A stretch of DNA of 20,827 bases from the NCBI GenBank assembly GCA_021129815.1, contig JAJOKN010000015.1, positions 1 through 20,827 of the forward strand. Direction: 5' to 3'. Below, in pieces: positions 14,329 through 20,794 of the stretch (the stretch's first letter is position 1; each line of letters starts with the position of its first letter). The translations under genes were made by a program, and so were the position numbers. The notes below the pieces were generated by a model that searched no databases, had not been told where the DNA came from, and saw nothing but the letters and a program-made list of their open reading frames with translations. The stretch is from Desulfotomaculum sp. (GTDB taxonomy: Bacteria; Bacillota; Desulfotomaculia; Desulfotomaculales; Desulfohalotomaculaceae).

Positions 14329-14836
14329 AGATTATGAAAGCTTGAAAGTTAAAATTCAAAAAATGAAACCAGAGCACTTGCCTCAAGTAATGGAAATAGA
14401 AAGATTATCATTTACAAAACCTTGGTCAAAAAGAGATTTTATACATGAGCTTTTTTGCAATCAGCTCAGTTGTTATATTGTAGCTTTGCTTGAAAGCTCA
14501 TGGAGGAGTGCAGAGTTTAGCAAAAACTTATCAAAACAAAATGAATGTAAAGTAATAGGTTATGCTGGTATGTGGTTGATATTGGATGAAGCTCATATTA
14601 CCAACTTGGCAGTGCATCCTGATTATAGAAATCACGGTATAGGAATGAAACTTATGCAAGGGCTTTTGAATATAGCATCTGAAAATGGCGCTGTAAGAGC
14701 CACTTTAGAAGTTAGGAAGTCAAATGCTTGTGCGCGCAAGCTCTATAAGAAGTTGGGGTTTATAGAAGAAGGTGTGCGAAAAAATTATTATAGGGATAAC
14801 AAAGAAGATGCAATTATTATGTGGAAATCCATTTAA
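14297..14836 (+). CDS. rimI: Ribosomal-protein-alanine N-acetyltransferase RimI-like (GNAT)
   Basis: A 179-residue GNAT acetyltransferase. The RimI pattern is visible: VMEIERLSFTKPWS near the N-terminus, ITNLAVHPDYRNHGIGMKLM holding the acetyl-CoA loop (RNHGIG), and a C-terminal ARKLYKKLGFIEEGVRKNYYRD. In Escherichia coli RimI acetylates the N-terminus of ribosomal protein S18; in this operon it may act on that or another target. The ATG at 14297 with GCAGAGGTA upstream is used; a later ATG at 14363 would remove the conserved strand KVKIQKM. An insert of about 15 residues (SSWRSAEFSKNLSKQ) between strands is slightly longer than usual. Confidence 0.9.
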   Translation: MKNTNLSTAHEDYESLKVKIQKMKPEHLPQVMEIERLSFTKPWSKRDFIHELFCNQLSCYIVALLESSWRSAEFSKNLSKQNECKVIGYAGMWLILDEAHITNLAVHPDYRNHGIGMKLMQGLLNIASENGAVRATLEVRKSNACARKLYKKLGFIEEGVRKNYYRDNKEDAIIMWKSI

Positions 14837-14865
14837 ATAATTTTTAGTTAAAGGATGGTTTGACT

Positions 14866-15879
14866 TTGAGTGTGGTGATATTGGGTATTGAAACGTCATG
14901 TGATGAAACGTCAGCAGCAGTAGTTATTGATGGTGTTGATGTAGCTTCGAATATCATAGCTTCACAGGTGGACTTACATGCTAAATTTGGTGGAGTTGTA
15001 CCGGAAGTAGCTTCTCGCAAACACTTAGAATTGATAGATTGTGTTGTGTTAGAAGCTTTAGAAAATGCTAAAATTGATTTTAAAGATATAAATGCAGTGG
15101 CAGTTACACATGGACCTGGATTAGTTGGGGCGCTTTTAGTGGGGGTTATGGCTGCAAAAGCGCTATCTTATGCACTTAAAGTGCCGCTTGTTGCTGTAAA
15201 TCACTTAGAAGCACATATTTATGCTAACTTTTTAGAAAAGCCAGATGTAGAATTTCCAACTCTGTGTTTGGTGGTATCTGGTGGACATACTGATTTAGTG
15301 TTGATAAAACACCATGGCAGTTATGAGCTTTTGGGTTCTACTCTTGATGATGCAGCAGGCGAAGCTTTTGATAAAATTGCACGTGCCATTGGTTTAGGCT
15401 ATCCTGGAGGACCGCTTATAGATAAGTTAGCTCAAGGAGGAAATGCTGATGCTATAGATTTTCCAAGGGTTTACTTGGAAGACGGAAGCCTTGATTTTAG
15501 CTTTAGCGGTTTAAAAACTGCTGTTCTCAATTACTTGAACAGTGCAAAACAGAAAAATGTGGAAATTAACACTGCGAATTTAGCTGCAGCTTTTCAACAG
15601 GCTGTTGTGGATGTTTTGGTGGACAAAACAATACTTGCTGCAGAAAAGTATGGGGTTAAAGTCATCATGCTTGCAGGTGGGGTGGCATCTAACAGATGCT
15701 TGAGAAATCAGCTAAAAAAAGCAGCGGACAAGTGTGGATTTAAAGTTATCTATCCACAACCGATTTTGTGCACAGATAACGCTGCAATGGTAGCGTGCTG
15801 TGGATATTATAAATACTTGAGGGGAGAGTTTGCTGATTTCAAATTAAATGCAGTGCCGGGCTTGGCTTTAGGGGAATAA
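14866..15879 (+). CDS. tsaD: tRNA N6-adenosine threonylcarbamoyltransferase TsaD
   Basis: This 337-residue catalytic subunit of t6A synthesis transfers the threonylcarbamoyl group to A37 of tRNA. The N-terminal GIETSCDETSAA is the family signature. The metal ligands NHLEAHIYAN (His113, His117) and the nucleotide loops VVSGGHTDLV and LAGGVASNRCLRNQL are present, with CTDNAAMVA near the C-terminus. A TTG at 14860 is possible, but GGATGG ends at 14858, only one base before it; the TTG at 14866 is better spaced and gives MSVVILGIET. It is the last gene of the tsa cluster, 29 bp after rimI. Confidence 0.96.
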   Translation: MSVVILGIETSCDETSAAVVIDGVDVASNIIASQVDLHAKFGGVVPEVASRKHLELIDCVVLEALENAKIDFKDINAVAVTHGPGLVGALLVGVMAAKALSYALKVPLVAVNHLEAHIYANFLEKPDVEFPTLCLVVSGGHTDLVLIKHHGSYELLGSTLDDAAGEAFDKIARAIGLGYPGGPLIDKLAQGGNADAIDFPRVYLEDGSLDFSFSGLKTAVLNYLNSAKQKNVEINTANLAAAFQQAVVDVLVDKTILAAEKYGVKVIMLAGGVASNRCLRNQLKKAADKCGFKVIYPQPILCTDNAAMVACCGYYKYLRGEFADFKLNAVPGLALGE

Positions 15880-15902
15880 TTTTTTGTGGATATTGTGGAT
15901 AA
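15733..15902. promoter_or_regulatory. Cluster of DnaA-box-like 9-mers
   Basis: Relative to the DnaA box TGTGGATAA, a perfect copy lies at 15894-15902. One-mismatch copies lie at 15885-15893 (directly abutting), 15799-15807 and, on the opposite strand, 15750-15758. A two-mismatch copy lies at 15733-15741. They span the end of tsaD and the gap after it. Confidence 0.45.
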
Positions 15903-15973
15903 ATTTGTGTATATCTTTTAAATTTATCAATGAAATTGGCTGATTTAATAACTAGTAAAGAGGGAGTTAGTTT

Positions 15974-16552
15974 GTGAATAAAATAGAAATTAGAGCAAAA
16001 ATTATAAAAAAAAGATCAGCTGTGCCGCAAGAAGAGATGTTGCGTTTGAGTCACTGCATACAAAAAATATTGTTTGATCTACCACAAGTAAGAAAAGCAA
16101 ATTTTATTATGGCATATATGGCTTTTAAAAATGAAGTATCAACAGTTGAAATTATTGAAAAACTATTATTTAGAGGCAAAAAAGTATTATTGCCTTATGT
16201 AGTGCCAAAGAAAAAATTAATTATACCTGCTTTAATAGAAAACGTTCATACTGATTTAGTTAAAGGTTCTTATGGAATACTAGAACCAAACCCTAATGAT
16301 ATAAAAGAAGTTGAACCTTCAAAAATCGATGTTGTTTTAGTTCCAGGGGTAGCTTTTGATTTAAGAGGCAACAGGTTAGGTTATGGTGGTGGCTATTATG
16401 ATCGTTTTTTGATAAAATGTAGGCAAGATGCGGTATTTATTGCTTTGGCATATCACTTTCAGGTACTGGACGATTTGTCTCATGTTGTAGAAACACATGA
16501 TCAAAAAGTGCATTATATAGTGACTGATAGAGAAGCTATATGTTGTAGGTGA
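15974..16552 (+). CDS. 5-formyltetrahydrofolate cyclo-ligase
   Basis: This 192-residue ATP-dependent enzyme converts 5-formyltetrahydrofolate to 5,10-methenyltetrahydrofolate, returning a storage folate to one-carbon metabolism. The basic N-terminus (IRAKIIKKRSAVP) for ATP binding and the signature VPGVAFDLRGNRLGYGGG (about 123-140) followed by YYDRFL are diagnostic. The GTG at 15974 is preceded by AGAGGGAG at 15959-15966. It follows tsaD by 94 bp and precedes tatA; no functional link with either is evident. Confidence 0.95.
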   Translation: MNKIEIRAKIIKKRSAVPQEEMLRLSHCIQKILFDLPQVRKANFIMAYMAFKNEVSTVEIIEKLLFRGKKVLLPYVVPKKKLIIPALIENVHTDLVKGSYGILEPNPNDIKEVEPSKIDVVLVPGVAFDLRGNRLGYGGGYYDRFLIKCRQDAVFIALAYHFQVLDDLSHVVETHDQKVHYIVTDREAICCR

Positions 16553-16593
16553 GCTTTTATAAAAACTTTGAAAAAAAAAGGAGGGATAATGAT

Positions 16594-16809
16594 ATGTTTG
16601 GATCAGGTTTATTCCAACCTATGCATTTGTTGCTCATTTTAATTGTAGTTTTGATTATTTTTGGACCCAGCAAATTACCGGAATTGGGAAGAGCAATAGG
16701 TAAGTCTATACGTGAATTTAAAAATGCAACTTCTAAAGAAAAGGAAGAACAAACAAAACAACTTACAGCCAGTATTGAAGATAACACCAAAAAACCAGGT
16801 GTTAAGTGA
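16594..16809 (+). CDS. tatA: Twin-arginine translocase subunit TatA
   Basis: This 71-residue protein has one N-terminal membrane helix (about 7-23, HLLLILIVVLIIF), then the hinge FGPSKLPELGRAIG, an amphipathic helix (KSIREFKNATSKEKEE) and a polar tail. TatA oligomers form the passage for folded Tat substrates. The frame is open from 16549, but AAGGAGGG at 16578-16585 sits 8 nt before the ATG at 16594, which also gives the correct short N-terminus. No TatB is present, as is usual in Firmicutes, where TatA serves both roles. tatC follows after 281 bp. Confidence 0.95.
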   Translation: MFGSGLFQPMHLLLILIVVLIIFGPSKLPELGRAIGKSIREFKNATSKEKEEQTKQLTASIEDNTKKPGVK

Positions 16810-16937
16810 AGTTTGATAAATTTAAAAGGTAAAGTTTGGACGTTAAACCAATAAAATTTTAACTGTAGTTTGATGAAGCCTTAAGTAATTTTTTGGGATA
16901 CAATTTTTATAAGGTTTTTTATGTAAATGGGGCTTGT

Positions 16938-17029
16938 AGCACTCAACTTGAAAGCAAAATGGATTATGATTAATTTTTTTCTGGTCTTTGACATCAGGTT
17001 TTTTGATTATCGTTATGTAGTTGAGTGCT
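16938..17029 (+). repeat. Small element with 11-bp inverted ends in the tatA-tatC gap
   Basis: AGCACTCAACT (16938-16948) is perfectly complementary to AGTTGAGTGCT (17019-17029), enclosing 70 bp. GCTTGT occurs directly before the left end (16932-16937) and three bases after the right end (17033-17038). This could be a long-range RNA stem or a MITE-like remnant. Two copies in one gap do not establish a mobile element. Confidence 0.4.
16981..17005 (+). terminator. Possible terminator between tatA and tatC
   Basis: CTGGTC (16981-16986) pairs with GAC...CAG (16990-16997, with a two-base AT bulge) around a TTT loop, followed by GTTTTTTG. The stem is short. It lies within the larger inverted repeat 16938-17029. 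Confidence 0.35.
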
Positions 17030-17090
17030 TGAGCTTGTCTAAAGTTTAATTTAGCAGCCGCTAAATATTTAAAAGGCTGGGAGTGAAACG

Positions 17091-17864
17091 ATGTCAGGCA
17101 ACTTTGATGATGTTCAAATGTCAATGATAGAGCATTTAGGAGAATTAAGACGTGTATTGATTGTTTCTCTAATATCTACATTTGTAATGGCTATAGTGTG
17201 TTTTGCGTTTGTAGATAATGTTTTAAAAATTTTGCTAAAACCTATAACAAGTACTGGAAACGAAGTAGTGTTCATAAGCGTTACGGAAGCTTTATTTACA
17301 AAAATAAATTTATCTATCTTTCTTGGTTTCTTATGTGCTTTGCCTATAATTTTATGGCAATTTTGGAGCTTTATTATTCCAGCTTTGTATAAAACAGAAC
17401 GAATTTATTTCACTATATTCGTCTTTGTGTCATATATACTGTTTATTGCAGGGATATTGTTTGGTTTTTTTGGCGTTTATCACATAGCTATTAATTTTTT
17501 GCTTAAATTTGCAGGACCTGAGCTTTTGCCGATGATTACAATAGGAAAGTATGTTTCGTTTACCATCTCTTTTTTGCTGCCTTTTGGATTAGTATTTAAG
17601 TTACCTTTGGCCGCGTTATTCTTGTCTTTGCTTGGTATTTTGAATTATAAATTTATGGTTAAAAACCGCAAGTATGCACTGCTCATATCTGTTGTTGTTT
17701 CAGCAGCTATCTTACCAACACCGGATATTCTAACACCTCTTTTAATGGCAACTCCTATGTATTTACTCTATGAATTGAGTGCTCAAGTAGTTAGAATTGT
17801 GGAATGGAACAAAAAACGCAAGAATTGCAAAGTCAAAACAGAGACGGTAGAAAATATTGAATAA
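17091..17864 (+). CDS. tatC: Sec-independent translocase subunit TatC
   Basis: This 257-residue membrane protein recognises twin-arginine signal peptides. The conserved cytoplasmic N-terminus MSMIEHLGELRRVL is followed by six hydrophobic helices (about 20-40, 70-90, 105-130, 150-175, 190-210 and 212-230). The conserved FVDNVLKILLKPI loop and the ILPTPDILTPLLMATPMYLLYE stretch are also visible, split here across the last two helices. The ATG at 17091 follows GGGAGTGA at 17079-17086. With tatA it makes a minimal TatAC pathway. No Tat substrate with a clear RR motif is encoded in the window. Confidence 0.95.
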   Translation: MSGNFDDVQMSMIEHLGELRRVLIVSLISTFVMAIVCFAFVDNVLKILLKPITSTGNEVVFISVTEALFTKINLSIFLGFLCALPIILWQFWSFIIPALYKTERIYFTIFVFVSYILFIAGILFGFFGVYHIAINFLLKFAGPELLPMITIGKYVSFTISFLLPFGLVFKLPLAALFLSLLGILNYKFMVKNRKYALLISVVVSAAILPTPDILTPLLMATPMYLLYELSAQVVRIVEWNKKRKNCKVKTETVENIE

Positions 17865-17882
17865 AAGTTTTAAAAGTTATAC

Positions 17883-17937
17883 TTAATTTAAATTTAAGCT
17901 AAAATTAACATATATTTAACATATATTTTACATATGT
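17883..17937 (+). promoter_or_regulatory. Pho-box-like array of 11-bp direct repeats
   Basis: Five phased 11-bp units start at 17883, 17894, 17905, 17916 and 17927. Their first six bases are TTAATT, TTAAGC, TTAACA, TTAACA and TTTACA. The last three match the Bacillus PhoP box TT(A/T/C)ACA with 5-bp spacers. A -10-like TATAAG (17953-17958) and the phospholipase start at 17985 follow, a sensible position for an activator. The region is AT-rich, but the exact phasing is striking. Confidence 0.6.
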
Positions 17938-17984
17938 AAGCGATAATAATTGTATAAGCTATTTTTAGTGTGAGGTGTGCAATA

Positions 17985-18686
17985 GTGACTGATTTTATAT
18001 CATCGTTCGTACAGCCGATAGCTAGTTATAGCACAAGGAAACGTGCTAGCATATCTTCTGTTAAGAGTGTTGTAAAAGGCGCGGGTTCTACACACAGCTT
18101 TTGTACGCATCAAGCACTTGTCATATTGGAGAATGACGGCTTCACTAAAGCAGCTAATGTTTTCAGTTATTTCTTAACACAATTGGATAGCGGCGTTACA
18201 TGGGCGGATAAAGGCTTTAAAAGTATTTATCATTATTACAATCCGGATACCAAGCAAGGAAAATATAACCTTATGAGCGCGGCTGAATTGTGTGATATTT
18301 ATATGAATAAAGCCATAAAATTATGGAAGAATAAAAAACACAGCAAAGCCATGTTCTATCTAGGAGCAGCTTCTCACTTGGTGCAAGATATGTGTGTGCC
18401 GCATCACGCATACTGCACAGCGGCTTACGGGCATCATTATTTTGAAAAATGGGCAGAACAGTATAAAGAGGATTATAAGGTTGATGGAGACGGAATATAC
18501 ATGGCTTTTCAATCCGCTTCACAATGGATTCATTTAAATGCTTTATATTCAAAAAATTATTTTGATTTTGTCAAGTCAGAGAATTCAGAAGAAGATTATC
18601 ATTTAGCAACTAGTGTGTTGCTACCACGTGCACAGCGCACTACCAGCGGATTTTGGTTAAACTTTTACAGGTTAATTATTGAATAG
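17985..18686 (+). CDS. Zinc-dependent phospholipase C (alpha-toxin N-domain family), no signal peptide
   Basis: About 233 residues aligning with the catalytic domain of Clostridium perfringens alpha-toxin. Zinc ligands are conserved in order: GSTHSF (His37, aligned with toxin His11), TWADKG (Asp75, Asp56), SIYHYYNPDT (His83, His68), SHLVQDMCVPHH (His131, Asp135, His141) and GHHYFE (His150, Glu154). ILEND and the tail RAQRTTSGFW also match. It should split phospholipids into diacylglycerol and a phosphorylated head group. The N-terminal zinc-binding Trp created by secretion of the toxin is absent, and no hydrophobic signal is visible, nor the membrane-binding C2 domain. GAGGTG at 17972-17977 favours the GTG at 17985 over the one at 17970. 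A Pho-box-like array lies upstream and a lipid-type glycosyltransferase downstream. Confidence 0.88.
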   Translation: MTDFISSFVQPIASYSTRKRASISSVKSVVKGAGSTHSFCTHQALVILENDGFTKAANVFSYFLTQLDSGVTWADKGFKSIYHYYNPDTKQGKYNLMSAAELCDIYMNKAIKLWKNKKHSKAMFYLGAASHLVQDMCVPHHAYCTAAYGHHYFEKWAEQYKEDYKVDGDGIYMAFQSASQWIHLNALYSKNYFDFVKSENSEEDYHLATSVLLPRAQRTTSGFWLNFYRLIIE

Positions 18687-18723
18687 GGAACCCTGAGAAG
18701 TAGAGAAAAATTTATTAGAATTT

Positions 18724-18750
18724 AACCAACGCAATGCTATGGTTTTTTGT
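18724..18750 (+). terminator. Possible terminator after the phospholipase gene
   Basis: AACCA (18724-18728) pairs with TGGTT (18740-18744) with a small inner GC/GC helix, followed by TTTTG. The stem is weak. In the remaining 325-bp gap up to the glycosyltransferase I see only the promoter near 18961. Confidence 0.35.
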
Positions 18751-18935
18751 CAAATGCGAAATCAGTGGATATTGCATTTAGCCAATATGAAGTGACAAAA
18801 TTAGATATTTTTTAAGCTGATATGCTGAAAAGTAGGATTTTTAAAAAGCAGCGCTTAAATAAAATTTAACCTGATTTTGCCATTAACATTAAACGAGGCT
18901 TAAGGAACATGCAAAAAGCTATGTGCGACATTGAT

Positions 18936-18966
18936 TTGTTTTCAAGTAAAGGATTTAAGATATAAT
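18936..18966 (+). promoter_or_regulatory. Candidate promoter for the glycosyltransferase
   Basis: A consensus TATAAT (18961-18966) has TTGTTT (18936-18941) 19 bp upstream. The start of transcription would be near 18973, about 40 bp before the coding region. Confidence 0.4.
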
Positions 18967-19011
18967 TTTAATCAGATAAGTTAAAAAATTTTAATTAGGG
19001 AGAGATGAGCT

Positions 19012-20190
19012 ATAACTGAGAGCAGCAAATCTGTTTATAAGATAACGATCTGTACGGAAACCTTTATTCCTCAGGTAAATGGTGTAGCAAGGACGATTGC
19101 AAGACTTGCAAAGTACTTAAAGGAAAAAAAGGGGTTAGAAGTGCTGGTGATTGCTCCAGACGACAATTTAGAAAATTACTCATTTTCTTATCAAGTATAT
19201 CCTGTGTTTGGCATTAATTTTCCGATTTACCCAGAGTTAAAAATACCTTTACCGGGTTATGGTGAAATGTCTAAAATGCTTGATGATTTTGAACCGGACT
19301 TAATTCATTTAGTTACTCCGTTTGCAATAGGGCTTTGTGGTCTTAAATATGCTAAGGATAATGATATTCCACTTGTAGCTTCATATCACACCAACCTTTC
19401 TCAGTACTTGAAATATTACAAATTTAAGATTTTAGACAGCTTGTTATGGAAATATTTTAATTGGATACATAATCAATGTGAGGTTAATTATTGTCCTTCT
19501 ACAGCTACTTTGCAGTTACTTCGCAGAAAAGGAATTAAAAACCTGGAGATTTGGGATAGAGGTGTAGACTGTGCTGAATTTAGTCCGGAATACAGAAATG
19601 AAGAGCTACGCAAGGAGCTAATAGGCAGCAAGGAAGTAATGCTTCTTTATGTAGGGCGTTTGGCTTATGAGAAAGATTTGGATGTTTTAATGAATGCAAT
19701 GAAAAGGATAAATAATAATTTAGGCAACGTGTGTTTGGTCATGACTGGAGATGGCCCGGCAAGGGATGACCTGGAAGATAATGCACCGGGTAATGTTATA
19801 TTTACTGGGTATAAAAAAGGAAAGGAATTATCTGAGATATATGCTAGTGCGGATATATTTGTTTTTCCGTCCACAACAGAGACTTTTGGGAATGTGATAT
19901 TGGAAGCCATGGCTTCTGGCCTGCCTGTTGTAGCTCCTATGGTTGGTGGAGTAAAAGATAACCTTGTGCATGGTTATAACGGCATAGCGTGTAAGCCTCG
20001 AAACGCAAATGATATGGCAGGGGCAGTTATTAGGCTTGCTAGAGATGTTTCTTATAGGCGTAAGTTAGCCAGCCAAGCTCGAGAATATGCATTGAAAAAA
20101 TCGTGGGATGAAGTTTTTGATAGATTATTTAATAGTTATCAGCAGGTATTGGAAAAATTCAAATATAAAACAAATGAAGAGGTCAGCTAA
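19012..20190 (+). CDS. GT4 glycosyltransferase resembling SQD2/MgtA diacylglycerol glycosyltransferases
   Basis: About 392 residues with two Rossmann domains. The N-domain has the family motif TETFIPQVNGVARTIARLAK, PDLIHLVTPFAIGL and SYHTNLSQYLKYYK. The lipid-GT hallmark IWDRGVDCAEFSPEYR and, in the C-domain, the donor motif FPSTTETFGNVILEAMASG (EX7E) follow. This pattern is close to the sulfoquinovosyl- and mannosyl-diacylglycerol synthases, so the acceptor may be a diacylglycerol; the sugar is unknown. The conserved N-terminus is coded before the first ordinary start in frame (GTG 19141) and is bounded by a TGA at 19006-19008, with no ATG, GTG or TTG between. I therefore place the start tentatively at ATA 19012, nine bases after GGGAG. 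An ATG out of frame by one base lies at 19005. It lies downstream of the phospholipase C gene. Confidence 0.85.
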   Translation: MTESSKSVYKITICTETFIPQVNGVARTIARLAKYLKEKKGLEVLVIAPDDNLENYSFSYQVYPVFGINFPIYPELKIPLPGYGEMSKMLDDFEPDLIHLVTPFAIGLCGLKYAKDNDIPLVASYHTNLSQYLKYYKFKILDSLLWKYFNWIHNQCEVNYCPSTATLQLLRRKGIKNLEIWDRGVDCAEFSPEYRNEELRKELIGSKEVMLLYVGRLAYEKDLDVLMNAMKRINNNLGNVCLVMTGDGPARDDLEDNAPGNVIFTGYKKGKELSEIYASADIFVFPSTTETFGNVILEAMASGLPVVAPMVGGVKDNLVHGYNGIACKPRNANDMAGAVIRLARDVSYRRKLASQAREYALKKSWDEVFDRLFNSYQQVLEKFKYKTNEEVS

Positions 20191-20310
20191 ATATTGAATA
20201 AATTTTATATTATTTGGGTAAAAATAACAGTGATAGATATGCAATATAATAAAAAAATATATAATAATTGCACAGAATGAGAGATTTAAAGATATATATA
20301 TATAATTATC

Positions 20311-20364
20311 CAAACCAGCTGATTAAGGCAATGAATAGCTGTTAAACAGGTTTGCTTTTTATTT
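20311..20364 (+). terminator. Terminator-like hairpin after the glycosyltransferase
   Basis: CAAACC (20311-20316) pairs with GGTTTG (20349-20354), with an inner AGCT (20317-20320) / AGCT (20337-20340) helix, followed by CTTTTTATTTT. An 8-nt bulge makes it imperfect. It abuts the groES promoter. Confidence 0.45.
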
Positions 20365-20379
20365 TAAAGTCTATATTAT
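20352..20379 (+). promoter_or_regulatory. groES: Candidate groES promoter
   Basis: TTGCTT (20352-20357), a 16-bp spacer and TATTAT (20374-20379) place the start of transcription close to the CIRCE operator, as expected for HrcA repression. Confidence 0.4.
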
Positions 20380-20392
20380 ATTAAATTGAGTG

Positions 20393-20419
20393 TTAGCACT
20401 CGATTAAATTGAGTGCTAA
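20393..20419 (+). promoter_or_regulatory. CIRCE operator (HrcA binding site)
   Basis: TTAGCACTC (20393-20401), nine bases, and GAGTGCTAA (20411-20419) match the CIRCE consensus perfectly on both arms. HrcA binding here should repress groES at normal temperature and release it on heat shock. It also lies in the 5' untranslated leader as an RNA hairpin. Confidence 0.98.
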
Positions 20420-20468
20420 CAAAAAGGTGAATAAAAAATATCTTTAAATTTTAAAAGGAGGGGTACTT

Positions 20469-20759
20469 GTGGCAGCAATAAAACCATTAGGTGATAGGCT
20501 GGTAGTAAAACAACTGCCTAGCGAAGAGGTGACAAAGAGCGGTATAGTATTGCCAGATACAGCAAAGGAAAAACCTCAACAAGCTGAGGTAATAGCAGTT
20601 GGTCCTGGACGTGTATTGGATAATGGACAGCGTCAGCCTATGGAAGTTAAAGTAGGAGATAAGATATTGTATTCTAAGTATGCTGGTAACGAAGTAAAAA
20701 TCGATGGTGAGGAGTATCTGATTTTGCGTGAAATAGATGTATTAGCGATTATTGAATAA
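20469..20759 (+). CDS. groES: Co-chaperonin GroES (Hsp10)
   Basis: 96 residues, the usual size. The N-terminal IKPLGDRLVVKQ, the mobile loop EEVTKSGIVLPDTAKEKPQQ (19-38) and the core VIAVGPGRVLDNGQ, VKVGDKILYSKYAGNEVK and YLILREIDVLAI are all typical. A heptameric ring caps GroEL during protein folding in the cytoplasm. The GTG at 20469 follows AAGGAGG at 20455-20461. It is controlled by the CIRCE element just upstream. groEL would be expected next, but the window ends 68 bp after the stop codon. Confidence 0.98.
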   Translation: MAAIKPLGDRLVVKQLPSEEVTKSGIVLPDTAKEKPQQAEVIAVGPGRVLDNGQRQPMEVKVGDKILYSKYAGNEVKIDGEEYLILREIDVLAIIE

Positions 20760-20794
20760 CTTTAAGCCATAGTGAATAGCTTTAAGAAATGTTG

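Noticed and set aside
15733..15902. Replication origin at the DnaA-box cluster
   Set aside because: No dnaA, dnaN, rpmH or similar genes lie nearby, there is no clear AT-rich unwinding element, and all genes around share one strand.
16938..17029. AGCACTC and GAGTGCT half-sites resembling a second CIRCE operator
   Set aside because: CIRCE needs a 9-bp spacer between the half-sites. Here they are more than 70 bp apart and there is no chaperone gene, so HrcA binding is not expected.
18015..18065. Twin-arginine signal at the N-terminus of the phospholipase
   Set aside because: The STRKRAS segment lacks the RR pair with a following hydrophobic stretch, so Tat export is not supported despite tatAC upstream.
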